From contig JAIOTF010000238.1 in NCBI GenBank assembly GCA_021107195.1, positions 1-18,582 on the forward strand: a stretch of DNA of 18,582 bases, written 5' to 3'. Both the position numbers and the translations under genes were made by a program. Numbering within the stretch: position 1 is the stretch's first letter; each line of letters opens with the position of its first letter. Shown here in pieces: positions 7,010 to 16,086 of the stretch. Source of the stretch: Anaerolineaceae bacterium. Its GTDB lineage: Bacteria; Chloroflexota; Anaerolineae; Anaerolineales; Anaerolineaceae. The notes beneath the pieces were generated by a model, which worked only from the letters and a program-made list of their open reading frames with translations, was not told where the DNA came from and searched no databases.

Positions 7010-7037
7010 CGCTTTATCCATCCGCTGCTTTAAAATC

Positions 7038-8762
7038 TCAACGCAGGTCCAACAATTCATATACATGCAGCGGTTCACGTTTTCCTTTTGCAATCACTGG
7101 TGCCACGCTGCGCACAAGAACATACGGAGCTATCCGTTGATAAGCTTCCTTGCTGATCAAAATCTGCCCAGGTTTTGAGTTTTCCTGAATGCGTTTAGTC
7201 GTATTCACACTATCTCCAATCGCAGTATACTCGAGACGTTTTTCTGTGCCTACCAACCCCAAAACCACGTCGCCAACATGAATACCCACGCCAAATGATA
7301 GTTGAAGATCCCTTCGGATATCCTCCTTCAAATTTTCCAATGACTTGCGAATGCCAATTGCTGCACGTACTGCGCGCAAGGTATGATCTTTTTGCAAAAT
7401 AGGGGCATTGAACCAGGCCATGACCGCATCGCCCATGAATTTATCAATCGTGCCTTCTTCGCCCAGTACAGCATCCGCCGCCGCCGCCAGATAACGATTC
7501 AAAACCGCAACCAGTCTTTCAGGTGACAGCCCTTCGCTAAAACTGGTAAAACCGCGAATATCAGCAAAGAGGACAGTGATCTCTGCACGTCGACCGCCAA
7601 GCTGGAGGCTGTCGGGATCAAGCTGCTCAATTACCGCTGGCGAAACCATGCGTTCAAACAATCGCCGCTGGGCTTCGAGACGCTTTTTCTCCGTCAGGTC
7701 CTCCATCACCACGGCAACACCGTGTGTGGTTTGGTCTACATCTTTCAAAGGAGACAAATTAAAACGCAAATCAATCGGACCACGTTCCGGAAATACAGGC
7801 CGCCCTTCCAGGTTCAAAACTGGCTGGTCTGTTCTAAGCACCTCTTGAAAATACGGGGCAAGCACCGGCCGCAAAGGAGATAATATGTCTTTCATCTCCC
7901 GCCCGACCAGATCCCCTGAATCCCGTCCCATAATAGCTGCCGCAGCCCGGTTGCACATCATAATGCGCTCTTCGACGTCTGCCGTGAAGACACCACTGGC
8001 CATTGAAGCAAATACATTATCCATCAAATTTTTCAATTCCGTTACTTCTGCCAGTGTTTTTAAAACCGAATCAAATAAACGAGCATTCTCGATAGCAACT
8101 GCTGCCTGATTGGCAAAAGCTGATAATAGCCCCAGGTCCTGCTGGGAAAATATCCCGCTGCGGATACGGTTATCAGCATAGATCACGCCGATCATTTCGC
8201 CTTTTACCTTAAGCGGCACACACAAAATGGAACGCAAATTGTATGCCACAATACTTTCCTGTCCAGTAAATCGCGGGTCTTCCTGCGCGTTCGTGGTCAA
8301 GACAGGTTTACCTTCAGAGGCAACCCTTGTGGTAACAGTATGGCTAATGCTGAATTCGGATGGGTCGAGGGACTCCTGTTCCATGTTACGGGCAATTTGC
8401 ATTTGCAAATTGCCTTCTTCCCCTTTCAGCATCAAGAATCCACGTTCGGCATCGGTCAGCCGGATGATCGTGTCCATAACGATCTGCAGCACTTCTTCCA
8501 GTTCAAGCGATGAATTAACAAATTGTCCAATGGTAGCCAAAGCACTTAAGCTGGAACGTTCATCCTCCAGCGCCTCCAACTGTTTTCGGATTTTTGGAAG
8601 ATGTGAAGAAATCCTGTTGATCCCCTCATACACATAGGATGGCACAGCCGCCGGGCGGTTTTGCAGAAAAAATGACTGCGATTTTTCCAGCTCGCCCGTC
8701 ATCTGTTTTAATAACCCGTCCAACAATTCATAAATTGAAGGTGAAGAAAGATTTAATGACAT
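7038..8762 (-). CDS. class III adenylate cyclase with GAF and PAS sensor domains
   Basis: A soluble cyclase that makes cyclic AMP, apparently under control of two N-terminal sensor domains. Counting from the chosen ATG (574 residues), residues 1-75 are helical, a GAF domain spans about 80-230, a PAS domain about 245-360, and the cyclase homology domain about 390-574. Both metal aspartates are present, D401 (in FADIRG) and D445 (in FMGD). K441 and T513 form a Lys/Thr base-recognition pair as in cyanobacterial CyaC-type adenylate cyclases. N520 and R524 match the transition-state residues. Catalysis is therefore expected. A GTG at 8771 is the longest start; ATG 8762 is preferred with a weak GTGAG site before it. 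The gene lies 49 nt after the transglutaminase gene and ends in a good terminator. The ligand of the sensor domains is unknown. Confidence 0.92.
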   Translation of the reverse strand: MSLNLSSPSIYELLDGLLKQMTGELEKSQSFFLQNRPAAVPSYVYEGINRISSHLPKIRKQLEALEDERSSLSALATIGQFVNSSLELEEVLQIVMDTIIRLTDAERGFLMLKGEEGNLQMQIARNMEQESLDPSEFSISHTVTTRVASEGKPVLTTNAQEDPRFTGQESIVAYNLRSILCVPLKVKGEMIGVIYADNRIRSGIFSQQDLGLLSAFANQAAVAIENARLFDSVLKTLAEVTELKNLMDNVFASMASGVFTADVEERIMMCNRAAAAIMGRDSGDLVGREMKDILSPLRPVLAPYFQEVLRTDQPVLNLEGRPVFPERGPIDLRFNLSPLKDVDQTTHGVAVVMEDLTEKKRLEAQRRLFERMVSPAVIEQLDPDSLQLGGRRAEITVLFADIRGFTSFSEGLSPERLVAVLNRYLAAAADAVLGEEGTIDKFMGDAVMAWFNAPILQKDHTLRAVRAAIGIRKSLENLKEDIRRDLQLSFGVGIHVGDVVLGLVGTEKRLEYTAIGDSVNTTKRIQENSKPGQILISKEAYQRIAPYVLVRSVAPVIAKGKREPLHVYELLDLR

Positions 8763-8811
8763 AATACTCACTGTGAATTAGATAACCACTCATCAACGTT
8801 TAATAATAACA

Positions 8812-11142
8812 TTATACTCCCCTCCATCGCTTAACCACAGTAGTCAAGACGATCCACCACAATTTCAAATACACTGCCCGGGCTTTGCTGAAGTCCACTG
8901 GATGCGGACTGAACAAAGCCGTATGATATAACATCAAGAATTCGGAAACAACGTCCCTGGAATTCGAATCCAGGTATTTTATCAATACCGTTATTTGTTC
9001 TGCGGCGGTGTCGCCAGAATTCGATTTCTCTCCAAACAAAGCAAGCATCAACGGCACACGAGCAAACATGCGCTCCATTGGGGAAAGCTGCGTTTGATCA
9101 GCCCAGCGTTTGATCCAGCTTGGCGTTTGAAACCCTCGTTTCTTAAACTGCTTCTCAAGAAGCGAAGTCAGCATCATCGCCGGGCGAAATGCACCCGGGG
9201 GCCTCCGCCACCAGGCATAGACCGAAGCAACGATTACCAAAACAACACCAAGTACGATCCAGGCTGGATGCAAGCAGCGCGGTGCAACTGCTGCTTCGCC
9301 ATCCAAATTCCAGGTAGGGTCTTCTTCCAAATCAGCAAACGGGTCTCTATCCGGCAATTCGCGGTCGCTCGGGCGCAAGCCTAAATCATTTCCGGATTCC
9401 GACGAAAGCTCATCTTCCAGGCCCAAGCGTAACGAATGCACAGGTTGAGAAGCTGTCGGTTCAAATTGCACCCACCCAATCTCCGGAAAGTAGATTTCTG
9501 GCCAGGCATGATAATCATTCATACGAATATGATAGAGATTCGCTTTTTCCTCATCTGGCTCTCCCTGGGCGAATCCCACAACCATACGCGCAGGAATACC
9601 CAATGAACGCAGCATTAACACTTCTGATGTGGCGTAGTAATTACAAAAGCCAGCCTTGTGCGTGAAGAGAAACCACTCAATCAAATTTTGATCTTCAGGT
9701 GGGACGGGAATCTCATTTTCGTAGCTGATTTCATTGCGCAAATAAGCGGTGATCACTCTAACTTCATCATACGGGGTTGCTGCACCACTGGTCAAATTTG
9801 CCGCCAGATCAGCCACCGATTGAGGGAAATCTTCAGGCAAACTCAGGTATCGCTCCAGTACCCATTTGGGGTAATCATCCCCCGCCTGTCGCAGCATGGC
9901 AACTGTCAAATCATTTAACCGCGTTTCGACCTTGATCGTTTCACCGGACAGCAAAGCTTTCTCAGCTTTGACAGCGATTATATCTACCTGGTTTTCAGCG
10001 GCACTATCGCCCACCCATATTGCTGGGCGGCTGACAGACTGCGGCTGTTCAGGAAGATAAAGTGTTTGCAAAGAAGCCGCCTGAATTCTATATGTAAGGT
10101 CAATTTCAACGCGGTGCTCAAGGCTCAATTCCCGCACTGGCCATTCTGACGGAACAATTTCATGCTCTTTGGTTACGGTATTCTTCCATCCATCGTCCAC
10201 ATATCGATCATAGCTCTGGCTTTTCCAATAAAAAGGGATACCTGTCGGATGATTTCGGGAAGCCTGCACCTGGAACAACTCCACCGCGTCCAAAGGGATC
10301 CCGGTCCCTAACTTCAGGTCGTTACCATACGAGAAATCGGATGTGGTGTATCCGGGCACATTCAAGCCAGCGGTCAAGTTTGAGAGTCGATCCCGGAAAC
10401 GAGAAAAACGAAAGCGTGCACCTGCGCCTGTATTGAATAATCCTGAAATTGCCGGGATATTCCAGGCGATGAGCACCAGGATCAACCCAATGATCGCCAT
10501 GCTGCGGCCCAGATCGTATCCCGTCTCAGAATCCACCGCGATACCTGACCTGCTCCAACGCAAGCGTTCTCCAAGAAAATACAATCGCCCCAGGCTCAAC
10601 AAGGTAAACACCATAAATGCGCCGCTATAACGGCCGCGATGGAGGACCTCAGGGCTTGAGGTATCGATGCTGACCAAGGCAATGCCTGCGATTAAAAGCG
10701 GGGCCCAGGGTGCGCCGGAACGGCTCAACTGAAATCCTCCGATGAGACTCATGAACCAGAAGAGCAGCGCCATACTGAAAACAAAAAGGAGGTAATCTTT
10801 GATCGGCTGGTTGGTGACAAACAAATGGGACGAACTGGACAAACGCCCCCCAAGACTGACCAGTCGTTCGCTCCAGACAATTTCAGCATCCATGGTTGTT
10901 CCCAAAACCCAGGGAATGATGATAATCGTATACAGCCCGGACAGGGCAATCACAGTCCAACGCTTGAAAACGCTTTGCCCCAACAGATACCCCAGAATAA
11001 AACCGAAGAGAACAAAGGTCTTGATCTGCGCTAAATCCTCAGACCAACCAGTGGCGTCCAAGCGTAAAGCGGTGACCCAAAATGCTGCAAACAACAAGAA
11101 TGCAGCAACGATATCCAGCCATTTATTCTCTCTCTTAAGCAT
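8812..11142 (-). CDS. membrane transglutaminase-like protein (TgpA/DUF3488 type)
   Basis: A 776-residue membrane protein with about six to seven N-terminal transmembrane helices (about 8-235), a large extracytoplasmic part holding a transglutaminase-like core at about 470-565, one further helix at about 626-645, and a C-terminal cytoplasmic tail resembling DUF4129. The cysteine-protease-like triad is visible: C500 (in AGFCNYYA), H545 (in DYHAWPEIYFP) and an acidic E561 in the FEPT position, where Asp is more usual. The family is often next to MoxR ATPase and DUF58 genes, but neither is here. An in-frame alternative start lies at 11178. ATG 11142 is preferred because the -10 box TACACT sits 6 nt upstream with a TTGACG -35 box, and no Shine-Dalgarno exists. 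The cyclase gene follows closely, probably in the same transcript. The substrate is unknown. Confidence 0.87.
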   Translation of the reverse strand: MLKRENKWLDIVAAFLLFAAFWVTALRLDATGWSEDLAQIKTFVLFGFILGYLLGQSVFKRWTVIALSGLYTIIIIPWVLGTTMDAEIVWSERLVSLGGRLSSSSHLFVTNQPIKDYLLFVFSMALLFWFMSLIGGFQLSRSGAPWAPLLIAGIALVSIDTSSPEVLHRGRYSGAFMVFTLLSLGRLYFLGERLRWSRSGIAVDSETGYDLGRSMAIIGLILVLIAWNIPAISGLFNTGAGARFRFSRFRDRLSNLTAGLNVPGYTTSDFSYGNDLKLGTGIPLDAVELFQVQASRNHPTGIPFYWKSQSYDRYVDDGWKNTVTKEHEIVPSEWPVRELSLEHRVEIDLTYRIQAASLQTLYLPEQPQSVSRPAIWVGDSAAENQVDIIAVKAEKALLSGETIKVETRLNDLTVAMLRQAGDDYPKWVLERYLSLPEDFPQSVADLAANLTSGAATPYDEVRVITAYLRNEISYENEIPVPPEDQNLIEWFLFTHKAGFCNYYATSEVLMLRSLGIPARMVVGFAQGEPDEEKANLYHIRMNDYHAWPEIYFPEIGWVQFEPTASQPVHSLRLGLEDELSSESGNDLGLRPSDRELPDRDPFADLEEDPTWNLDGEAAVAPRCLHPAWIVLGVVLVIVASVYAWWRRPPGAFRPAMMLTSLLEKQFKKRGFQTPSWIKRWADQTQLSPMERMFARVPLMLALFGEKSNSGDTAAEQITVLIKYLDSNSRDVVSEFLMLYHTALFSPHPVDFSKARAVYLKLWWIVLTTVVKRWRGV

Positions 11143-11178
11143 GGAATGAGTGTACAATAAAAGTGTTGTAATCGTCAA
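11143..11178 (-). promoter_or_regulatory. promoter of the transglutaminase-cyclase unit, possibly leaderless
   Basis: On the minus strand a -35 box TTGACG (11178-11173), an 18-nt spacer and a -10 box TACACT (11154-11149) end 6 nt before the ATG at 11142. Transcription would start at or next to the start codon. A plus-strand TACAAT (11153-11158) overlaps this -10 box and could serve the divergent phosphatase gene, but it has no good -35 box. Confidence 0.55.
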
Positions 11179-11206
11179 TCATACACAAGGGAGAAAAGCT
11201 GAAAAC

Positions 11207-12226
11207 ATGATGCCAGTAATCCATCAAATCGAGATCGCGCTCACTTTGTTCGTTCAGCAGTTGGGGAATTGGTTAATTGCCCCCATGACTGCATTTACCC
11301 AGTTGGGTATTGAGCAGTTTTATCTACTCACGATGCCAGCACTATTCTGGTGTTTCGATGCTGCCCTTGGCATCCGCATCGGCCTCATGCTCTTACTCAG
11401 CAACGGATTTAATTCGTTTTTCAAAACCAGTTTTCACAGCCCCCGGCCCTACTGGATAGATGAGCGGGTGAATGTATTCTTCCAATCAGAAACATCTTTC
11501 GGCCTCCCTTCCGGGCATGCCCAAAACGCGGCAAGTGTGTGGGGGGTATTTGCGGCCAATCTCAAAAAAGGTTGGAGACGCTATCTTGTGATTGCCATTA
11601 TCTTCTTCATCGGCTTCTCTCGCATCTACCTGGGCGTTCATTTTACCAGTGACGTCCTGCTCGGATGGCTGGTTGGCGGATTACTTTTACTGGCCTTTTT
11701 AAAACTGGAAAAACCTGTCCTGGCGTGGTTCAAACAAAAGGCAGCTTTCCAGCAAATCATCCTTGCTTTTGCAATCTCCGTCCTGATCATTCTGCTCGTC
11801 TTCATTCCACTTACGTTTCTCGCTAATTGGCAGTTGCCCCCAGAGTGGCATCAAGTCTCTCAAATCACGTCACCAGGCTCTGAAGTAGATCCGCTCAATC
11901 CAGAAGGTGTTCTTTCTGCCAGCGGCACCCTGTTCGGCATGATTGCAGGATTGGTATGGCTTCAAAACGCTTACAATGGATTCAACCCATCTGGCACCAA
12001 CAAGCAGTGCATCATTCGCTATTTGATTGGAGTGGCGGGGATTCTTGTTTTCTGGTATGGACTTGGACAAATATTCCCGCGGAATCCCGGGATTTTATCT
12101 TACTCGCTAAGATATGTGCGGTATGCTTTAATTGGACTATGGGTAACCGCAGGCGCCCCAATTCTGTTTTTCAAAATGAAAATTGCCCAACCTGGTTGGG
12201 CAGCATCTGAACAATCGATCACATAA
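11207..12226 (+). CDS. PAP2-family membrane phosphatase
   Basis: An integral membrane acid phosphatase of the PAP2 superfamily, which removes phosphate from lipid phosphates such as undecaprenyl pyrophosphate or phosphatidic acid. The 339-residue protein has several hydrophobic helices and the full three-part signature: K73 with R80-P81 (K-x6-RP), PSGH at 101-104, and S138-R139 with H145 and D149 (SR-x5-H-x3-D). The helices after about 185 make it longer than minimal PAP2 enzymes. ATG 11207 (or the adjacent ATG at 11210) is preferred over the GTG at 11150. The nearest Shine-Dalgarno, AAGGGAG (11187-11193), is rather far at 13 nt, so the start is not certain. A small inverted repeat (12184-12202) lies in the last codons. 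The YtxH-like gene follows after 22 nt. The physiological lipid cannot be told from sequence. Confidence 0.88.
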   Translation: MMPVIHQIEIALTLFVQQLGNWLIAPMTAFTQLGIEQFYLLTMPALFWCFDAALGIRIGLMLLLSNGFNSFFKTSFHSPRPYWIDERVNVFFQSETSFGLPSGHAQNAASVWGVFAANLKKGWRRYLVIAIIFFIGFSRIYLGVHFTSDVLLGWLVGGLLLLAFLKLEKPVLAWFKQKAAFQQIILAFAISVLIILLVFIPLTFLANWQLPPEWHQVSQITSPGSEVDPLNPEGVLSASGTLFGMIAGLVWLQNAYNGFNPSGTNKQCIIRYLIGVAGILVFWYGLGQIFPRNPGILSYSLRYVRYALIGLWVTAGAPILFFKMKIAQPGWAASEQSIT

Positions 12227-12248
12227 TTCATCAATTAAGGAGAGTAAT

Positions 12249-12464
12249 ATGCGTCGAATCGTGAATTTCTTGTCAGGAGCTTTATTAGGTGGGTTGATCG
12301 CTTCCGCACTGGTACTGCTTCTTACCCCTTCTTCAGGCAGCAGTATCAGAAAACAGATTGCTGAACTGGCGAACAAGACATACGAAGAAGTCCGCCAGGC
12401 CGGAGAACAACGCAGAGATGAGTTGCAGCTCGAATTGCAAGAGCTGCGTGCTCCCAAAGAATGA
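12249..12464 (+). CDS. YtxH-like small membrane-anchored protein
   Basis: A 71-residue protein with an N-terminal hydrophobic helix rich in Gly, Ala and Leu (about 6-27), then a TPSSG turn and a highly charged helical tail (about 32-71) rich in Glu, Gln and Arg. This is the layout of the YtxH family, in which a Gly-rich helix is followed by a pro-Ser-Gly turn and a coiled-coil-like tail. The family is stress-linked in some bacteria but has no defined reaction. The ATG follows a strong AAGGAGAG site (12237-12244) at 4 nt. It lies 22 nt after the PAP2 gene and before a strong hairpin, so the two form an operon. Confidence 0.8.
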   Translation: MRRIVNFLSGALLGGLIASALVLLLTPSSGSSIRKQIAELANKTYEEVRQAGEQRRDELQLELQELRAPKE

Positions 12465-12477
12465 TCGCTCCAAATGC

Positions 12478-12506
12478 GGCGGCCAGGATATTGCATCCTG
12501 GCCGCC
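12478..12506. terminator. strong hairpin between convergent genes
   Basis: GGCGGCCAGGAT (12478-12489) and ATCCTGGCCGCC (12495-12506) pair perfectly over 12 bp around a 5-nt loop. The stem is GC-rich, but neither side has a proper T-tract. It lies 13 nt after the YtxH-like gene and about 30 nt after the end of the protease gene on the other strand, so it may serve both. Confidence 0.65.
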
Positions 12507-12536
12507 CTATTAAATTACCTGGTGATTAAGAACCGG

Positions 12537-14588
12537 CTACTGGTCAAACCGAAAACGATACGTGGCCAATTGACGGGTGAAACGTGTGGTGCCGCTCACG
12601 ACCAACACCGCATCGCTGCTGTTCTGGTCTTCATCTAATTCAAATTGCACCTTGTCACCAGCTTCAACTTGCAGCGTCTCCACAATATTATCACCATCAC
12701 CCAAGCGGATCAGAGAAATCGTAAAAGACTGTGGCAGGCGGTTTTGGACGCGAACGAATCCTTCACTCTCCCAATCCTGTTGATCATCATCCTCAAAATC
12801 AGTAAAATAACCAATCTGTGGGATAGCAACATCATCGATCAACATGCCTTCGCCGTTGACTGCCGCATCCGTCACATATTCAAACCGCAAATATACTTTC
12901 TTGCCTGCGTAGTCTGAAAGATCCACAATTTCCTGTATCCAGTGACTATCGCCACCAGATAAGCCAGTATATGCCCAACCATAACTGTTTCCGGATGGAT
13001 TTTCGATCGTACCCGACGGGGTATTAATAAGCTGCCATTTTTCGGCATCTTCCGAAACAGCCAGATAGACATAATCATATCCTTCTTCAATGTCATACCA
13101 GGTCCAATAAGACATGCTCAACTCGCCACCCACCTCAGAAAAATCAAACTGGCGGGTGAGGGTCATGTCTGAATCATCACCCTGATTGCTCCAGAATGCG
13201 TACTCGCCAGAATATACACTCTCCGGCAGCAATGCCACTTCAGTTGATCCTTCAATTTCCAGTGTATGCTTGCCTGCGCAGGAAATGCGAATATAATCCG
13301 CACCATATTGATGAACCGTTCTGTCTTGCCAGACTGGCGAACAGTCGCTCACCCATTCTGTTTCATACGTGCCAGGTGCCCCGGGATTATTGTGATACAC
13401 ATAACGCCCATCCCCGGCGTTCGGATCCAACAGGTAATTTGTAACCACCCAATCAGCAAAAACATCATTCGCTGTGACACTATTACCATTTAAGGGGTCT
13501 CTAATATCCAAATCCGAGAGGACGGTATCAATACTTTCCATGCCGTTCTCTGGCGCATTGACTAATGCTTTGGTTGCATCTTCGCCAAATCGATCCAGAA
13601 AATAATCCACAAAAAGGAAGGCTGCGCCATAATGCGGGGTAGTGGCATAATTGTCATTGGGCCAATGATTTAATTGCATGTCGGGTTGGCTGGCAAACAT
13701 AAAATCAAACCCGCCGGAGTAATACTCGTTGATGAACACCGCTAATTCTGAAAAGCCCTCATTTAGCCAGGTTGTCTCATTTTTGTCTCTAAACCAGTGG
13801 ATCATATGCTGAAATTCATGGGCCAACACCCCATATAGATACGAGTCATTTAAACGGTTGTTGTCCGCACTGACCATGAAAGTCTCGTGCCCATTGGAAT
13901 ATTCGTGCGCCATTGGATGCACTGAATCAGCCGAAGAGAAATACCCGGCCACTGTACTGCCCAAACCACGCGCATAGACAATATAAAGGTGAGGGTCATT
14001 GTCAATACCGGGAGACCATTCACCTCCAAAAAACTCGCGATTTGTGGGATAAATTTGCGACTCAAATGTGTCAACCAACTTAATTAGATCGCCCTCGTTG
14101 TAATTAACCCCATTCTCAATCCAGAAGTAGACATGCTCGGTGGCATAACGCAAAGTAGCTTTGATGGCATAGGTTTCATTTGTATCCAGATCGGAAACCC
14201 AAAAATCTTCCTGATCTCCAAGTTGATATGGGATCGGGTCAGTCTCCAACACGGCGGGAATATCCGATTTACCGCCAAGACGCATAGCCAGTTCCCTCAA
14301 ATCATTGTTCGGGGTCACAGCCTCCTGTAAAGTACGCAAAGTTTCATATGCGGCCGGTGTCTCAGGCAAAATCACTACAGTCGGCACTGGAACTGGTGTT
14401 TCATTTACATCCGGTAGATCAAATAACTCCATCGTCGGTATCCCTTCCAACGAAGTGGATACTTCCTGGATCTGTTGAACGCCCCAAATACTGGCTCCAG
14501 CCAGACCAATGCAAACTACCAGGAGGCAGCATGTAAAGACAAGCAACACGATCACAATAATAGATACTTTTTTGGATGAATTATTCAA
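12537..14588 (-). CDS. membrane-anchored HExxH metalloprotease, immune-inhibitor-A-like
   Basis: A 683-residue extracytoplasmic zinc peptidase. Residues 8-35 form a hydrophobic signal anchor, about 45-75 is a Pro/Thr-rich linker, and the catalytic domain spans about 120-390. HEFQH at 257-261 gives two zinc histidines and the catalytic Glu, and NEGFSELA with E277 gives a gluzincin-type third ligand. From about 450 to 590 there is a MAM/immune-inhibitor-A-like beta domain (SGEYAFWSN, then LRFEYVTDAA and DDVAIP), followed by a small C-terminal beta domain. The HEFQH-x15-E spacing suggests a relative of M6 or M30 peptidases; the exact family is unsure. The start codon is TTG at 14588, supported by AAGGAG (14595-14600) 6 nt upstream and by the lack of a nearby ATG. 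It overlaps the end of the O-antigen ligase gene by 8 nt, implying coupled expression. The target protein is unknown. Confidence 0.85.
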   Translation of the reverse strand: MNNSSKKVSIIVIVLLVFTCCLLVVCIGLAGASIWGVQQIQEVSTSLEGIPTMELFDLPDVNETPVPVPTVVILPETPAAYETLRTLQEAVTPNNDLRELAMRLGGKSDIPAVLETDPIPYQLGDQEDFWVSDLDTNETYAIKATLRYATEHVYFWIENGVNYNEGDLIKLVDTFESQIYPTNREFFGGEWSPGIDNDPHLYIVYARGLGSTVAGYFSSADSVHPMAHEYSNGHETFMVSADNNRLNDSYLYGVLAHEFQHMIHWFRDKNETTWLNEGFSELAVFINEYYSGGFDFMFASQPDMQLNHWPNDNYATTPHYGAAFLFVDYFLDRFGEDATKALVNAPENGMESIDTVLSDLDIRDPLNGNSVTANDVFADWVVTNYLLDPNAGDGRYVYHNNPGAPGTYETEWVSDCSPVWQDRTVHQYGADYIRISCAGKHTLEIEGSTEVALLPESVYSGEYAFWSNQGDDSDMTLTRQFDFSEVGGELSMSYWTWYDIEEGYDYVYLAVSEDAEKWQLINTPSGTIENPSGNSYGWAYTGLSGGDSHWIQEIVDLSDYAGKKVYLRFEYVTDAAVNGEGMLIDDVAIPQIGYFTDFEDDDQQDWESEGFVRVQNRLPQSFTISLIRLGDGDNIVETLQVEAGDKVQFELDEDQNSSDAVLVVSGTTRFTRQLATYRFRFDQ

Positions 14589-16086
14589 CCTTTTCTCCTT
14601 TCAAGGTCGGAGCATCAACCCCGGTAGACAACGAATGATGGGCAGATGTAACCAAACCAGCCGAAAACCAGACATAAGGCATCGCAAAAGAATCAACGCT
14701 AAATCCTTCAATAATAAAAGCGATCACTAATAATTGTCCGGCCAGAGACACCATTTTTCGTTGAGATTGCAGTTCTTTTTCCAATGCCCGCCCTGTCTGC
14801 CAGAGCAAATAGTACCATGCGACAAAGAACGAAAACCCCACGATACCTGTTTCGGTCAGCAAACGCACCCACAAGCTTTTAACATTCAACAAAACGGAAG
14901 AACGGAAAACAAGATCACGCACTTCGATCAGCCACCATGCATATCCACTCAATTTGTCCGGGAAAAAGAATCCGGCGTTTCCCAGCCCAACGCCAAACAA
15001 GGGATGGTCATTGAAAATATTCCAGCCGCCCTCCCAATATACTAGTCTGGAAGAAAAATTGAGCGAATTTGCATAGGCAAGCAATGGGTTCTCCCCAGTC
15101 AGTGAGAAATTAAATAAATCCGCCATGCGGGGATCAATCTTTGAAAGCGTGAAACCAACGCCCAGGAACAACCCAAGATAAATCGCCAGCATGATCGTGG
15201 TGATGCCCCACGAAATCACCTGCTGCCTTAGTTTGACACGGCTTGCATCCTTTTGCCAACGCTGCCAGACCCAACCCTGGACACGTATTTTGAGCCACAC
15301 ATTTGCCCGCACAAGCAGATAAGCAAGCATCAAAAGGAAAGCAATCAGCCCTACGCGAGAGAGGGTCAGCCAGAGAACGAGCGCCCCAAAAACCAGCAGA
15401 AGATCTTCAAAGATAAAGTACTTGAACAGACGCCTTCGATGGACAGATTGCCGGCGCACAACCGCGGCCAGCCAAAATGGCAAGAAGAGCAAATTCAGTT
15501 GATGGGCCAGCCACGACGGCTCCAAAGCAAAACCTGTGGTGCGCTGGCGAAAGAGCGTGCCAACCGAATACCAACCATGGATCGTGCGCAACCATTCCGG
15601 ATAGCGACCCCAACCGTACCATGCGGCTGTCTGCGCCAGCGACCAGAGGATCACAATCAATCCGCTCCAGTTCAACAAGCGCAGGGTACGCTGCAACTTT
15701 TCTTCGCTGTTGGGATAGACACTTGCGAGCAGATAAAAACTGATACCAATAGCAAGGGTTACGAGCGATGTAACCGAATTGCGCAATACCGAAATATCCT
15801 TATATGGAGGAATCGTCTGGAAATTGGCAAGGGAAGTCGCAATAATGGCGATCATCCCAAAGGCAAACAGCGGCAAGCTCTGCCTCGGGAGTTTTCCCTT
15901 GCGCCAAACAAAGGGAAGAAACCAAATCAATAACAATATTGCCAGGAACAAAATGGAAGGCGAGGCGACCACATCTGAGCGCACCAAGCGCACGACCAAA
16001 GGCATGCTTGTGATTGGCAAAAGCAGCACCAAAACCAACCACAGACCTTCACTTGCTTTTCTGCAAAAACGGTTAATCACCCCCAC
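14581..16086 (-). CDS. O-antigen ligase/polymerase family protein (Wzy/WaaL type)
   Basis: A polytopic membrane protein of 501 residues with about 11-12 hydrophobic helices. The conserved Wzy_C region lies at about 228-415, including the extracytoplasmic loop with SSRLVYWEGG near 345 and HPLFGVGLGN at 361-370. R347 and H361 are the residues most like the functional Arg and His of the family. It is expected to polymerise lipid-linked repeat units or ligate finished glycan outside the membrane. Polymerase and ligase cannot be separated by sequence, but the neighbouring Wzz-like gene favours polymerase. The longest start is GTG 16086, with GTG 16080 as an alternative. Both overlap the 3' end of the wzz-like gene (14 or 8 nt) and have G-rich sequence upstream. 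The downstream protease start overlaps this gene's end. Confidence 0.85.
   Translation of the reverse strand: MGVINRFCRKASEGLWLVLVLLLPITSMPLVVRLVRSDVVASPSILFLAILLLIWFLPFVWRKGKLPRQSLPLFAFGMIAIIATSLANFQTIPPYKDISVLRNSVTSLVTLAIGISFYLLASVYPNSEEKLQRTLRLLNWSGLIVILWSLAQTAAWYGWGRYPEWLRTIHGWYSVGTLFRQRTTGFALEPSWLAHQLNLLFLPFWLAAVVRRQSVHRRRLFKYFIFEDLLLVFGALVLWLTLSRVGLIAFLLMLAYLLVRANVWLKIRVQGWVWQRWQKDASRVKLRQQVISWGITTIMLAIYLGLFLGVGFTLSKIDPRMADLFNFSLTGENPLLAYANSLNFSSRLVYWEGGWNIFNDHPLFGVGLGNAGFFFPDKLSGYAWWLIEVRDLVFRSSVLLNVKSLWVRLLTETGIVGFSFFVAWYYLLWQTGRALEKELQSQRKMVSLAGQLLVIAFIIEGFSVDSFAMPYVWFSAGLVTSAHHSLSTGVDAPTLKGEKVE

Noticed and set aside
7038..8762. Cyclase as part of a CBASS or Pycsar defence system
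   Set aside because: It is a GAF-PAS sensor cyclase, and no cyclic-nucleotide effector with a toxic domain lies beside it.
8700..8800. Short out-of-frame ORF overlapping the cyclase start
   Set aside because: It has no ribosome site and does not end at the start codon, unlike the two leader ORFs accepted elsewhere.
12184..12202. TGCCCAA/TTGGGCA hairpin as a terminator inside the PAP2 gene end
   Set aside because: It lies in coding sequence, has a 7-bp stem and no T-tract; the YtxH-like gene follows with a strong ribosome site.
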